Notes: generated by a model not told the origin, from the letters alone. Shown: positions 1 to 9,363, counted from the stretch's first letter. The stretch: DNA of 64,000 nucleotides from Nocardioides zeae (GCF_010686755.1 NZ_JAAGXA010000001.1:434001-498000); one strand, 5' to 3'. A program made the numbers and translations.

Positions 1-336
1 ATCGCCGGCGCCGGCGGTGCGGCGCACCTGCCGGGCATGCTCGCGGCCGTGACGCCGCTGCCGGTGATCGGGGTGCCGGTGCCGCTGCGCCACCTCGACG
101 GCATGGACTCCCTGCTGTCCATCGTCCAGATGCCGGCGGGCGTGCCCGTGGCGACGGTCGCGGTGGGCAACGCCCGCAACGCGGGCCTGCTGGCCGTGCG
201 GATCCTCGCCGCGACCGACCCGGCGCTGGCCGAGCGGATGGTCGCGTTCCAGGCCTCGCTGCGCGACGCCGCCCACGCCAAGGGCGAGGTCGTGCGGTCG
301 GCGTCGTCGGTCGGCGCGTCGCGCGCCGGTTTCTGA
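1..336 (+). CDS. purE: N5-carboxyaminoimidazole ribonucleotide mutase, C-terminal part
   Basis: Class I PurE interconverts N5-CAIR and CAIR in cytosolic de novo purine synthesis. The reading frame is open from the first base, so the gene is cut by the window edge; 111 residues remain. The visible part holds the glycine-rich [10 protein letters not shown] segment that closes over the substrate, the PVIGVPV strand and the [17 protein letters not shown] segment typical of the family. Most of the protein's N-terminal third lies outside the window. purK usually precedes purE in actinobacteria but cannot be seen here. The identification is firm from the motifs. Confidence 0.95.
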   Translation: MAGAGGAAHLPGMLAAVTPLPVIGVPVPLRHLDGMDSLLSIVQMPAGVPVATVAVGNARNAGLLAVRILAATDPALAERMVAFQASLRDAAHAKGEVVRSASSVGASRAGF

Positions 337-363
337 GCGACCGGGGCCTCCCCGGCCCAGGCG

Positions 364-789
364 TCAGCCCCGCCGGTTCCACTCGATGGCGGGGCAGGTG
401 TCCATGACGGCCACCAGGCCGGCGGAGCGGGCGCGGTCGATCGCGTCCTGGTCGACCACGCCGAGCTGCAGCCACACGCCCTGCGCGCCGACGGCGATCG
501 CCTCGTCGACGACCGCTCCGGCGAACTCGGAGCGCCGGAACACGTCGACCACGTCGATCGGGAACGGCACGTCGGCCAGGCTGGCGTAGCCCTGCTCGCC
601 GTGCACCGTCGGCGCCTTGGGGTGCACGGGCACGATCCGCTTGCCGCGCTGCTGGAGCAGCTGCGCGATGCGCCACGCGGTGCGGCCCGGGTCGTCGGAG
701 AGCCCGACGACGGCCCACGTCTCGAGCTCGTCGAGCATCCGGGCGACCGCCGCGGGGTCCTGCGGGCCGGGGTCGGTGGAGGCGCTCAT
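364..789 (-). CDS. CoA-binding domain protein
   Basis: A 141-residue single-domain protein of the CoA-binding (succinyl-CoA synthetase alpha-like, YccU) family. The Rossmann core is visible: WAVVGLSDDPGRTAW near residue 25, VPVHPK, the DVVDVFRRSEFAGAVVDEA segment, and GVWLQLGV with a terminal DTCPAIEW. These small proteins bind CoA or a nucleotide; their physiological role is not established. The ATG start overlaps the stop of the upstream enoyl-CoA hydratase gene by four bases (ATGA), so the two are translationally coupled. That supports a link to CoA thioester metabolism, but this is inference. Confidence 0.85.
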   Translation of the reverse strand: MSASTDPGPQDPAAVARMLDELETWAVVGLSDDPGRTAWRIAQLLQQRGKRIVPVHPKAPTVHGEQGYASLADVPFPIDVVDVFRRSEFAGAVVDEAIAVGAQGVWLQLGVVDQDAIDRARSAGLVAVMDTCPAIEWNRRG

Positions 790-1682
790 CGCGCGTCCCC
801 GAAGACGTCGGGAACGCGCGAGGCCGGGGCCTCGAACGCGGGGTCGCGCTTCTCGAGGAACGCGGCCACGCCCTCCTTGCCGTCCGCCATCGAGGCGTAG
901 AACATCGCGAGCGAGTCCGCCCGGTGGGCGTCGACGGGGTGCCCGGCCCCCGCGCCGCGGTAGAGGAGCTGCCGGGCGAGCGCCACGCCGTACGGCGAGC
1001 GGTTGCGGGTGAACCGGCGCGCCAGCTCGTACGCCGCGGGGAGCAGGTCCTCCGGCTCGTGCACCGAGCGCACCAGCCCGCCCTCGAGGAGCTCGGCGGG
1101 CTCGAGGATATCGGCGGTGTAGACCCACTCGAGGGCACGGGGCAGGCCGACGAGGCGGGGGAGGAACCACGAGGAGCAGGCCTCGGGCACGATCCCGATG
1201 CGCCCGAAGACGAAGCCGACGCGGGCCTTGGTCGAGACCAGCCGCACGTCCATCGGCAGCGTCATGGTGGCGCCGATCCCCACGGCGGCGCCGTTGATGG
1301 CCGCGATGACCGGCTTGCGGCAGTCGAAGATCGCGAGCGAGACCCGGCCGCCCGTGTCGCGGACGCCGTCCCGGATCTCGGGGGCGTCGAAGCGGTCGAC
1401 GAGGTCCTGGGGCGTGGGCGCGAGGGACTCGTCGAGGCCGAACACGTTGCCCTCGCGGGTCAGGTCCATGCCGGCGCAGAAGGCGCGACCCGCGCCCGTC
1501 ACCACGACGGCGCGCACCTCGTCGTGGTCGTTGACGCGCCGGAAGGCGTCCTCCAGCTCGTCCGCCATCGTCACGGTGAAGGAGTTCAGCGCGTCGGGGC
1601 GGTCGAGCGTGAGGGTGAGGATCCCGTCGTCGTCGACCGACCAGGAGAGGGTCTCGTAGCGCGGGGTGTCGGGAGTGGTCAC
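786..1682 (-). CDS. Enoyl-CoA hydratase/isomerase (crotonase) family protein
   Basis: A 298-residue crotonase-fold protein expected to hydrate or isomerise enoyl-CoA. The oxyanion-hole segments are present: GRAFCAGMDL near residue 65 and INGAAVGIGATMTLPMDVRL near 125. A glutamate in GRIGIVPEACSSW lies where the second catalytic acid is found in hydratases. The C-terminal helical trimerisation region is complete. I place the start at a GTG four bases after the stop of the LCP gene, with a GGAG about nine bases upstream. It is therefore probably the second gene of an LCP - crotonase - CoA-binding operon. The substrate is unknown. Confidence 0.88.
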   Translation of the reverse strand: MTTPDTPRYETLSWSVDDDGILTLTLDRPDALNSFTVTMADELEDAFRRVNDHDEVRAVVVTGAGRAFCAGMDLTREGNVFGLDESLAPTPQDLVDRFDAPEIRDGVRDTGGRVSLAIFDCRKPVIAAINGAAVGIGATMTLPMDVRLVSTKARVGFVFGRIGIVPEACSSWFLPRLVGLPRALEWVYTADILEPAELLEGGLVRSVHEPEDLLPAAYELARRFTRNRSPYGVALARQLLYRGAGAGHPVDAHRADSLAMFYASMADGKEGVAAFLEKRDPAFEAPASRVPDVFGDAR

Positions 1683-1686
1683 GGGA

Positions 1687-2994
1687 TCAGGGCTCCAGTC
1701 CGGTCGCGGTGCAGAGGTCGTCGGTGATGCTGTCGGTCTCGTTCGTGGCGATCGCCTCGAAGAGGGCCGTGGAGCGCGCCTCGTCCCACGACTCGGCGGA
1801 CGAGTCGGCGAGGGGCACGGTGCAGTTGCGGGCGCCCCCGCCGATGGCCCGCAGGGCGAGGCCCATGCGGGCCGCCTCCACCACGTTCGTCTGCTCGTCG
1901 ACGGCGATGAAGGAGGTCGCGGCGACGTTGAGCCCCACGTAGCGCCACGGCAGCAGCACGTTGAGCGGGTTGGCGGCCTTGCTGCCCACCGCCGACACCA
2001 CCTCGCGCTGGTTCTGCACGCGGTCGAGGTCGGAGCGGACGAGGGGGCACTCCGGGGGCCCGTTCTTGGAGCAGCGGGCTCGGGAGTAGTTGAGGGCCGT
2101 GGTGCCGTCGACCTCCTGGCAGCCGGCCGGGATGTCGAGGTGCGCCCCGTCGTCCTTGATGGCGTCCTCCGGGCAGATCTCGATCCCGCCGATGGCGTCG
2201 ACGACCTGCGCGACGCCACCCATCCCGATCTCGGCGTAGTGGTCGATGCGGATCCCGGTGTTCTGCTCGATCGTCTCCACCAGGTACTGCGCGCCGTCGT
2301 CCCCGCCGCCGCCCTCGGCGAAGACGGCGTTGATCTTGCTCGAGCCGCCGTCGGGCAGGTCGACGAAGGTGTCGCGGGGGAACGACACGACGACCGGCTC
2401 GCCACCACCCGTGTGGATCATGATGATCGTGTCGGTGCGGTCACCGCCGACGTCACCGGTGCCGAGCGTGCGGCGCTCCTCCTCGCTGAGCCCGGCGCGC
2501 GAGTCGCTGCCGACCACGAGGTAGGTCGTGCCCGGCTGCTCACCGGGCCGGTCGCCCGTCGGCATCGCGTCGATCCGCTCGACGTTGTTCCACGCCCAGA
2601 TCGGCACGGCGACGAGGAAGACGAGCCACAGCACGAGGAGCAGCATCAGCACCCGGAGGACGGGGAAGCGGCGGCGACGGCGGGGCCGGCCGGCGGCGGG
2701 GTGGCCGGGCGCACGACCCGGGGGCGGTCCCGGAGGCGGCGCGGGCGGGCCCTGCGGCGTACGGGGCGGTGGGGCGGAGCGACGGCGACCCTGCGGACGC
2801 TCGGGCGGCGGGGGAGCGGGGTAGAGCCCGTCGTCACCCCCCGCGGCCATCAGCCGCGTGGCCTCGTCCTCGTCCCGGGCGGCCCGGCGGCGCGGCTCCG
2901 TCGGCTGCGGGCCCCGGCTGCCGCCGGAGCCGTAGAGCCATTCGTACTCGGGCGTGCCCTCGCGGGGGCGGCCGCCGGACTGACCGTCTGACAT
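1687..2994 (-). CDS. LytR-CpsA-Psr (LCP) family cell-wall ligase
   Basis: LCP proteins transfer undecaprenyl-phosphate-linked glycopolymers to peptidoglycan on the outer membrane face. Residues 1-108 are a proline/arginine-rich cytosolic region, followed by one membrane segment (about 110-134) and an LCP domain from about 157. Visible motifs are YLVVGSDSRAG, DRTDTIIMIH, the phosphate-binding SFPRDTFV and LNYSRARC. The start ATG has no Shine-Dalgarno but TAGCGT lies seven bases upstream (3002-3007 on the other strand), fitting a leaderless transcript. A second LCP gene diverges from the same 111-bp intergenic region. Confidence 0.93.
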   Translation of the reverse strand: MSDGQSGGRPREGTPEYEWLYGSGGSRGPQPTEPRRRAARDEDEATRLMAAGGDDGLYPAPPPPERPQGRRRSAPPPRTPQGPPAPPPGPPPGRAPGHPAAGRPRRRRRFPVLRVLMLLLVLWLVFLVAVPIWAWNNVERIDAMPTGDRPGEQPGTTYLVVGSDSRAGLSEEERRTLGTGDVGGDRTDTIIMIHTGGGEPVVVSFPRDTFVDLPDGGSSKINAVFAEGGGGDDGAQYLVETIEQNTGIRIDHYAEIGMGGVAQVVDAIGGIEICPEDAIKDDGAHLDIPAGCQEVDGTTALNYSRARCSKNGPPECPLVRSDLDRVQNQREVVSAVGSKAANPLNVLLPWRYVGLNVAATSFIAVDEQTNVVEAARMGLALRAIGGGARNCTVPLADSSAESWDEARSTALFEAIATNETDSITDDLCTATGLEP

Positions 2995-3105
2995 GAGGGG
3001 GACGCTACCGCGCGGTGCTCCGGCGTGGCGTCACCGCTGGGACCGGTGTGGCTGGTGGGATGCAGCACGCAGCCGACGTCTCTTCCCCGACGAGAAAGGT
3101 CTGCC

Positions 3106-4731
3106 ATGTCCCCCACCGACCCCTCGGCACCGTCGCGTCCGCGCCCCGTGCGGGGACCGGCGACCCCGGACGACGCCACGCGGGCTCGCGGCGCGCGCGC
3201 TCCCCGCGCCGTACGGGCCGGCCGGTCCACCAGCGAGCGCGCCCAGGGCGTGCACCTGCGGCGCGCCCTGACGCTGCTGCTGATGACGCTGGTGCTCCCG
3301 GGATCGGCCCAGCTGGTCGCCGGCAACAAGCGGGTCGGACGGATGGCGCTCCGGGTGTGGCTCGGGCTGCTGGCCCTCGTGCTCCTGGTGGCGCTCGTCG
3401 CGTCGGTCTGGAACGGCCTGCTCCTCAAGCTCGGGGCCAACATGGACCTCCTCGGCATCATCCGGCTCGTGCTGGTCGTGCTGGCCGTCGGCTGGGCCGC
3501 GCTGTTCATCGACGCGTGGCGGATCGCGGCGCCGGGTGCCCTGCAGCGCCGCCAGCGGGTCGCGCTGGTCACCCTCAACGGCGTCCTCTGCTTCTCGGTG
3601 GTCGGCGGCCTGCTCTTCTCCGCCCACGCGATCGAGGTCGGTCGCGGCTTCGTCACCAGTGTGTTCACGGGGGAGGAGGTCACCGAGCCGACCGCCGGTC
3701 GCTACAACGTGCTGCTCATCGGGGCCGACGCGGGGGAGGGACGGATCGGGCTCCGGGCCGACTCGATGACGGTGGCGAGCATCGACGAGGAGTCGGGCCG
3801 CACCGTGCTCATCTCGCTGCCCCGCAACATGCAGCGGTTCCCGTTCCGCGAGGGCTCCGTGATGGACGAGCAGTTCCCCGACGGCTTCGACTGCGAGGGC
3901 TGCTACCTCAACGGCGTCACGACCTGGGCGACCGACCACCCCGACCTCTTCGGGCTCTCGTCGGGCTCCAGCCACGACGAGCTCTTCGACGCCGGCATGG
4001 ACGCGACGATCTCCGCCGTCGAGGGCGTCACCGACCTCGACGTCAACTACTGGGCGATGGTCGACATGCGCGGCTTCGAGGACCTCGTCGACGCCGTCGG
4101 CGGTGTCGAGCTCAACGTCCGCGGCCGCATCCCGATCGGTGGCGTCGGTGCCCCGATCTCGGGCTACATCGAGCCCGGCGTGCAGCAGCTCGACGGCTAC
4201 CGCGCCCTCTGGTTCGCGCGGTCCCGCGCGGACTCCGACGACTACTCCCGCATGGCCCGCCAGAAGTGCGTCATGAGCGCGATGCTGCAGCAGATGGACC
4301 CGACGACGGTCCTGACCAGCTTCGGCCAGATCGCCGACGCGGGCGCCAACATGCTCGAGACCAGCATCCCGCCCGGCGAGGTCGACCGCTTCGTGGACCT
4401 GGCGCTCAAGGCGCGCAACGAGCCCATCTCGACCGTCTCGATCGTGCCCCCGGCCGTGAACACCGCCGACCCGGACATGGACGTCGTGCACCAGATGATC
4501 GCCGACGGGCTGGCGGGCGACGCGGGCGCGGCCGACGACGCCCCCGCGACCGAGGAGGCCGAGGCGCCGGCGACGGACGGCTCCGGCTCGGGCTCTGGTG
4601 GCTCGGGTGGCTCGGGCGGGTCGGGCGGTGGCGAGGCCGCGGCTCCCGAGACCGTGACGGGTGGCTCGATCGGCTCGCGCGACGAGGGCTACTCCGCGAA
4701 CGAGACGAGCGACCTGGGATCGGCCTGCTGA
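3106..4731 (+). CDS. LCP family cell-wall ligase with multi-pass N-terminus and Gly/Ser tail
   Basis: A second LCP transferase, 541 residues. I use the ATG at 3106 rather than an earlier in-frame one because it has an AGAAAGG ribosome site and starts a typical cytosolic leader (MSPTDPSAPSRP). Unlike its divergent neighbour, it has several hydrophobic segments between about 50 and 185, suggesting up to four membrane passes, before the LCP domain (NVLLIGADAGEGRIGLRADS, SLPRNMQRF, LWFARSRADSDDYSRM). The end (about 485-541) is a low-complexity Glu/Ala then Gly/Ser tail, probably reaching into the wall. It is followed by the 118-bp repeat array. Confidence 0.92.
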   Translation: MSPTDPSAPSRPRPVRGPATPDDATRARGARAPRAVRAGRSTSERAQGVHLRRALTLLLMTLVLPGSAQLVAGNKRVGRMALRVWLGLLALVLLVALVASVWNGLLLKLGANMDLLGIIRLVLVVLAVGWAALFIDAWRIAAPGALQRRQRVALVTLNGVLCFSVVGGLLFSAHAIEVGRGFVTSVFTGEEVTEPTAGRYNVLLIGADAGEGRIGLRADSMTVASIDEESGRTVLISLPRNMQRFPFREGSVMDEQFPDGFDCEGCYLNGVTTWATDHPDLFGLSSGSSHDELFDAGMDATISAVEGVTDLDVNYWAMVDMRGFEDLVDAVGGVELNVRGRIPIGGVGAPISGYIEPGVQQLDGYRALWFARSRADSDDYSRMARQKCVMSAMLQQMDPTTVLTSFGQIADAGANMLETSIPPGEVDRFVDLALKARNEPISTVSIVPPAVNTADPDMDVVHQMIADGLAGDAGAADDAPATEEAEAPATDGSGSGSGGSGGSGGSGGGEAAAPETVTGGSIGSRDEGYSANETSDLGSAC

Positions 4732-4817
4732 TCCGCCGCGCCGGCGGTCGCCGGACGGTGGGTGGCGACGGCCGGTACGGCGCGGATCGGCCCGCGGCGG
4801 CGCTGGTGACCGCGTTG

Positions 4818-5377
4818 TGTGCGGTAGGTGCGGCCTGATCCGTGCTGGGCATGTCCCATCCGCACATTTCGCGCTCCCCGGGGACGGTGTGCCCTCGCCG
4901 GGCCGGGTGGCGGTCGGTCGCGCGGGCGCGAGCAGTGTGCGGTTGGTGCGGCCTGATCCGTGTCGGGCGCGTCCCGTCCGCACATTTCGCGCTCCCCGGG
5001 GGCGGCGTGCCCTCGCCGGGCCGGGTGGCGGTCGGTCGCGCGGGCGCGAGCAGTGTGCGGTTGGTGCGGCCTGATCCGTGTCGGGCAGGTCCCGTCCGCA
5101 CATTTTGTGCCCCCTGGGGGTGGGGCGGTGCGGGTTCGCCGGGTCGGGTGGCGGTCGGTCGCGCGGGCACGTGCAGTGTGCGGTTGGTGCGGCCTGATCC
5201 GTGTCGGGCAGGTCCCGTCCGCACATTTCGCGCTCCCCGGGGGCGGCGTGCCCTCGCCGGGCCGGGTGGCGGTCGGTCGTGCGGGCGCGAGCAGTGTGCG
5301 GTTGGTGCGGCCTGATCCGTGTCGGGCACGTCCCATCCGCACATTTCGCGCGCCCGGGGACGGTGTGCCCTCGCCGA
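4818..5377. repeat. 118-bp intergenic tandem repeat array, about 4.7 copies
   Basis: Unit starts (TGTGCGG) fall at 4818, 4936, 5054, 5177 and 5295, so the periods are 118, 118, 123 and 118; the last copy is incomplete. Copies are nearly identical, with small differences and a 5-bp insertion in the third. Each unit holds a TGTGCGG ... CCGCACA inverted pair about 50 bp across and a conserved CACATTT in otherwise very GC-rich DNA. Because 118 is not a multiple of three, the open frames across it are repeat artefacts. No gene is supported between 4732 and 5639. Confidence 0.9.
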
Positions 5378-5469
5378 CCCGAGGTGGCGCGCGACACGTT
5401 CGCCTCGGATCCGGGGGGCCCCTGCCGATGGCTGAGGGGTACGAAAACGGGGCCCTGCCGGCGTGTCAC

Positions 5470-5483
5470 AGCCCGATCGGGCT
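5470..5483. promoter_or_regulatory. 14-bp perfect palindrome upstream of the amidase gene
   Basis: AGCCCGATCGGGCT is fully self-complementary and lies 157 bp before the amidase start, after the tandem repeats. It could be an operator or part of a terminator stem; no clear T tract follows. The rest of 5400-5639 carries AT-rich patches suited to a promoter, but I cannot assign -35/-10 boxes with confidence. Confidence 0.35.
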
Positions 5484-5639
5484 CAGTTTGACGAATGATC
5501 TCGGAAGTGCGCGGCGTGGCGGCTTGATAATCACACCGTTGTAGTTCTCGCGTTCGGCTTGCCTGTTACTCATGTGACGTGTGTGATGGCCGACGTCTCG
5601 TGTGAACAACTTCCCCCGTCGCGCGCAGGAGCCCTCTCG

Positions 5640-8615
5640 ATGTCAGCCAGCAAGTCTCGATACGTCAGCGTCTGCCAGCAGGCGCTGACGCTCCTCGCGG
5701 TGGCCGCCGTGCTCGCACCCGCGGCCAACGTCGTCTCCCTCGACATCTCCCACTCGCCGGAGGTCGCGCCGACGATGCCCATCGCCGCCGGACCCGGCGA
5801 CGAGGCCCCCGTCGAGTCGGCTCCGGTCGAGTCGACGGTCGAGGAGGTGGCCCTGACGGCGACGCAGGACGCGGTCCCCGCCGAGCCGACCGCTCCCGAG
5901 GCGACGGGGTCCCCGGAGTCCCCGGAGCCCTCGGCGACCCCGGAGGCCCCCGACGCCCAGCGCGCCCCCGCGCCGGAGTCGGAGCAGCCGACCGGGGAGC
6001 CCACCCAGGAGCCCACCCAGGAGCCCACCCAGGAGCCCACCGCGCCTGCGACGACCGACGCGGACGGCCTCGCGCTCCCCGGGGTGACGACCGAGCTGCT
6101 CAGCGACCCTCAGCCCGTCACGGGCTTCGGTGCCGTGGGCGTCACCTGGGACCCGGCGACCCCCGTCGCGGGCGACGCGATCACCTTCCTCGTGCGCACG
6201 GCCACCGACGGCACGTGGAGCGACTGGGAGACGATGCCGTACGAGGCCGAGGAGGAGGAGGCCGCGACCGCCGCGGAGAACGCGGACGCCGGGAGCGGCG
6301 AGGAGGCCGACGCGCGCCCCGGCACGGAGCTGGTGTTCGTGGGCGAGGTCGACGAGGCCCAGGTGCAGGTGACGGCCCCGGGCGGGCTCCCGGCCGACCT
6401 CACGGTCGCTGTCATCGACCCGGGCACGTCGGACGTCGTCGAGGAGGCGCCGGAGTACGCCGCGCCCGACGCGACCGCCGACCCGAGCGCCACCACGACG
6501 GAGGGCGAGGGCGACAGCGCCGACACCAGTGCCGCGCCCGCCGACGACACCATCGCGCTGCAGGCCGCCGCGAGCGGTGTGTCGCAGCCGTCGATCTACT
6601 CCCGCGCCCAGTGGGGTGCCGACGAGGGCATGCGCGACGGCTCGCCGCGCTACGCCGCCGTCAAGGGCGCCGTCATCCACCACACGGTGAACGCGAACAA
6701 CTACACGGCCGACCAGGTGCCGGGGATCATCCGGGGCATCTACGCCTACCACGTGAAGTCCCAGGGCTGGTCCGACATCGGCTACAACTTCCTCGTCGAC
6801 AAGTTCGGCCGCCTGTGGGAGGGCCGCTACGGCGGGATCACCAAGGCCGTCCGCGGAGCGCACATCTCCGCCTACAACGACTACACCTTCGGCATCAGCG
6901 CGATCGGCAACTACGAGACCGCGCAGCCGACCCAGGTGATGCTCAACTCGATCGCCCACCTCATCGCGTGGAAGCTGAAGATCCACGGCATCGACGCCAC
7001 CTCGACGCAGAGCTTCGGTGGCGACCGCTACCCGGCGATCATCGGCCACCGCGACGGCGGCCAGACGGCGTGCCCGGGCAAGTACCTCTACGCGAAGCTG
7101 GGCTGGATCCGCACCGAGGCGAAGCGCATCCAGACGTCGGGCGGTTCCACGAGCCCGACGCCGGCGCCGACCCCGGGCAGCAACGCGTCCCGTCCGGCGA
7201 TCACGAAGTCCAACCTGATCGGCAACGACCGGCCCGACCTCGTCTTCCGCCAGGCCGACGGCCGCGTCTGGATCCTGCCCACCGGCGGGCTCAACGCGTA
7301 CGGCGCGCGCATCGCGGTCGGCACGTTCCCCGGGGCCCAGGGCGTGACGATCTCGCCGGACCTCACCGGTGACGGCCGCCAGGACATGGTCGTGGTGGAC
7401 AGCCGTGGCCACGCCCTGCTCTACCCGGGCACGGCCGAGGCCGGGAAGTTCGGCTCGCCGCGGAGCATCAGCCCGGGCATGTTCAAGGGCACCGAGAACC
7501 TCATCGGGGTCGGGGACCTCGACGGCGACGGCAAGAACGACCTCATCGCCCGGTTCAAGGCGACCGGTCAGACGATCCTCTACCGCGGCAACGGCAACGG
7601 GAAGTTCTCCGCGGTCTCCATCGCCCGCGACTGGAGGGCCTACCAGCTCTTCACGGTCATCGGCGACGTCACCGGCGACGGGGTGCGCGACATCATCGCG
7701 AAGGACACCTCCGGCAAGATGTGGGTGCTCCCGACCGGCGTGCGCCGCAACGGCAACGAGCGCCAGTTCGTGGTCGGCACCCGCAAGTCGGTGCCCGGCG
7801 ACTTCTCCGCGGTCGCGGCGATGGGCGGCTGGGGCGACGTCAACGCCGACGGCAGGCCCGACCTCCTCCTGCGGCTCACGAGCGGCTCGCTCTACCTGAT
7901 GCCCTACAACGGCGGCAACGCGCGGTTCGGCCCCACCCGGGGTCCCCTCTCCGGGGGTGGCAAGTTCCGCGAGATCAGCAGCGCGGGCAACCTGAAGGGC
8001 AGCAGCGCGAGCGACCTGCTCGGACGGATCGGTGACACCGTCTACATCGTGCCGCACGCCGGCACGGTCGACCACTACGCCGCCAAGGCCACCAACATCG
8101 TCGTGCCCAACGGCACCGCGGTCTTCAACGTCGGCGACTGGAACAAGGACGGCAAGGGCGACATCGTCACCCGGGCCCCCGACGGCGCGCTGTCCCTGTG
8201 GCGGGGCGACGGCAAGGGCCAGTTCGCCCCCGGCGTGGCGCTCGGCTCGGGCTTCGGCTCGGTGACGAAGCTCCGGTTCGTCGGTGACGTGACGGGCGAC
8301 GGCCTGCCCGACTTCTACGGGCGCGACGCGGCCGGCAAGCCGACGATCTTCCCGGGCAACGGGGCGACGGGCTTCAAGGCGCCGCTCTCCGCGAGCAAGG
8401 CGATGGACGAGTTCTGGTACTTCCGCGGCAGCGACCTGAGCGCCTACGACCTCGTGACCGCGACGGCGTCCCTCACCGGCAAGACGACGACCGACATCGT
8501 GCTGCGGCACAAGGCCTCGGGCATCCTGCGGCTCCTGCAGTTCGACGCCGCCGGCCGCGTCATCACCAACCGCACCATCGCCGAGCCGTCGAAGGGCATC
8601 ACGTCGCTGGGCTGA
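5640..8615 (+). CDS. Secreted N-acetylmuramoyl-L-alanine amidase (PGRP/Amidase_2) with FG-GAP/VCBS repeats
   Basis: A 991-residue secreted wall hydrolase. The start is the ATG after CAGGAG, giving a Sec signal peptide (basic SKSR, then hydrophobic ALTLLAVAAVLAPA). Residues about 40-300 are acidic and Pro/Thr/Glu-rich with an EPTQ repeat. The PGRP amidase domain spans about 315-497: YSRAQWGADE, the zinc-ligand VIHHTV, the SDIGYNFLVD strand, and GHRDGGQTACPG supplying the other zinc ligands. After a Pro/Thr linker, about 520-985 is a chain of FG-GAP/VCBS-like repeats (DLDGDGKNDL, DVTGDGVRDI, DVNADGRPDL, DWNKDGKGDI), probably a calcium-binding propeller. It sits beside two LCP genes, consistent with cell-envelope work. 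Confidence 0.93.
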   Translation: MSASKSRYVSVCQQALTLLAVAAVLAPAANVVSLDISHSPEVAPTMPIAAGPGDEAPVESAPVESTVEEVALTATQDAVPAEPTAPEATGSPESPEPSATPEAPDAQRAPAPESEQPTGEPTQEPTQEPTQEPTAPATTDADGLALPGVTTELLSDPQPVTGFGAVGVTWDPATPVAGDAITFLVRTATDGTWSDWETMPYEAEEEEAATAAENADAGSGEEADARPGTELVFVGEVDEAQVQVTAPGGLPADLTVAVIDPGTSDVVEEAPEYAAPDATADPSATTTEGEGDSADTSAAPADDTIALQAAASGVSQPSIYSRAQWGADEGMRDGSPRYAAVKGAVIHHTVNANNYTADQVPGIIRGIYAYHVKSQGWSDIGYNFLVDKFGRLWEGRYGGITKAVRGAHISAYNDYTFGISAIGNYETAQPTQVMLNSIAHLIAWKLKIHGIDATSTQSFGGDRYPAIIGHRDGGQTACPGKYLYAKLGWIRTEAKRIQTSGGSTSPTPAPTPGSNASRPAITKSNLIGNDRPDLVFRQADGRVWILPTGGLNAYGARIAVGTFPGAQGVTISPDLTGDGRQDMVVVDSRGHALLYPGTAEAGKFGSPRSISPGMFKGTENLIGVGDLDGDGKNDLIARFKATGQTILYRGNGNGKFSAVSIARDWRAYQLFTVIGDVTGDGVRDIIAKDTSGKMWVLPTGVRRNGNERQFVVGTRKSVPGDFSAVAAMGGWGDVNADGRPDLLLRLTSGSLYLMPYNGGNARFGPTRGPLSGGGKFREISSAGNLKGSSASDLLGRIGDTVYIVPHAGTVDHYAAKATNIVVPNGTAVFNVGDWNKDGKGDIVTRAPDGALSLWRGDGKGQFAPGVALGSGFGSVTKLRFVGDVTGDGLPDFYGRDAAGKPTIFPGNGATGFKAPLSASKAMDEFWYFRGSDLSAYDLVTATASLTGKTTTDIVLRHKASGILRLLQFDAAGRVITNRTIAEPSKGITSLG
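5995..6043 (+). repeat. 12-bp in-frame tandem repeat encoding EPTQ
   Basis: GAGCCCACCCAG is repeated in register about three and a half times inside the linker of the secreted amidase, giving (EPTQ)n. It is a likely site of length variation that only changes linker length. Confidence 0.8.
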
Positions 8616-9363
8616 TCCGCTCGTCACGCTCGATGACCGCGCGCCGCTCGTCCCACCACGGGGCGAGCGGCGCGTCGTCGTCCACGAGCACAACGGAGCC
8701 GCCGGCCGCCAGGACCGCGACCGTACGCCGCAACGCGGCCCGCTCCGCCAGCCCGGTGAGCAGCACCCGGCCGCCGGGGGACGCCACGGAGCCGGGCGTG
8801 CCGCCGAGGAGCTCGGCCTGGCTGACGTCCGGCAGCGCGGCGTCGTCGGCGGTGGGGGGATCGAGCGCGACGTACCCGTCCGGCTGGCCCCACACCTCGA
8901 CGCCGAGGTCGTGGACGCCGCTCGGCACGCCCGCGGGGAACGGGCGGGCGAGGGGCGTGAGCGCGGCGGCGACGACGACCCGGTCGTCGGCCTCGGGGGC
9001 CCAGCGCTCGAGGGAGGCGGGACCGCACAGCACGGCGTCGGCTGCGGCTGCCGCTGCGTCACCGGGCTGGGCGACCACCAGGCCGGCGGACCACGCCGCC
9101 CCCCACGCCACGGGCGCCAGCCAGTGCGTCGGCAGGTCGACGAGCAGCGTGTCGCCACGCTCGAGGTCGAGCGCGTCGGTGAGCAGGCCGGCGGTCTTCG
9201 CGACCCAGTTGGCGTAGGTCACGACGGAGAGCTCGACGCGCTCGGACGTCACCCCGGAGTCGTCGTGGGCGTACCAGGTCACGAGGGGGCGCCCGGCGTC
9301 GGCGGCCACGAGACCGGCCAGCAGGTCGGGGAAGACGGCGGGGCGGCGCGAGGAGACGGTCAC
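8599..9363 (-). CDS. TIGR03089 family protein
   Basis: A 254-residue actinobacterial protein of the TIGR03089 family, distantly like the N-terminal part of acyl-adenylating enzymes but lacking their catalytic half. Recognisable are PLVTWYAHDDSGVTSERVELS near residue 25 and TYANWVAKTAGLLTDALDL, followed by GDTLLVDLPTHWLAPV. Its function is unknown. The start is a GTG. The stop lies inside the 3' end of the convergent amidase gene, a 17-bp overlap. In other actinobacteria members of this family also sit beside LCP genes, which matches this location. Confidence 0.8.
   Translation of the reverse strand: MTVSSRRPAVFPDLLAGLVAADAGRPLVTWYAHDDSGVTSERVELSVVTYANWVAKTAGLLTDALDLERGDTLLVDLPTHWLAPVAWGAAWSAGLVVAQPGDAAAAAADAVLCGPASLERWAPEADDRVVVAAALTPLARPFPAGVPSGVHDLGVEVWGQPDGYVALDPPTADDAALPDVSQAELLGGTPGSVASPGGRVLLTGLAERAALRRTVAVLAAGGSVVLVDDDAPLAPWWDERRAVIERDERISPAT

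Noticed and set aside
4818..5377. CRISPR array
   Set aside because: Units are 118 bp and repeat in full with no variable spacers, and no cas genes are present.
4406..5469. Long minus- and plus-strand open frames with Cys/Arg/Pro-rich repeating peptides across the tandem repeats
   Set aside because: The 118-bp period shifts frame each unit, so the same three peptides rotate; codon use is unlike neighbouring genes and no ribosome site is present.
5400..5639. Cyclic di-AMP (ydaO-type) riboswitch before the cell-wall amidase
   Set aside because: Expected from gene function, but the conserved core words of that riboswitch are absent.
5643..9158. Minus-strand open frame of more than 1100 codons opposite the amidase gene
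   Set aside because: Shadow of high-GC third-position bias; composition is Arg/Gly/Val/Ala-rich without domains, while the plus strand has clear amidase and VCBS motifs.
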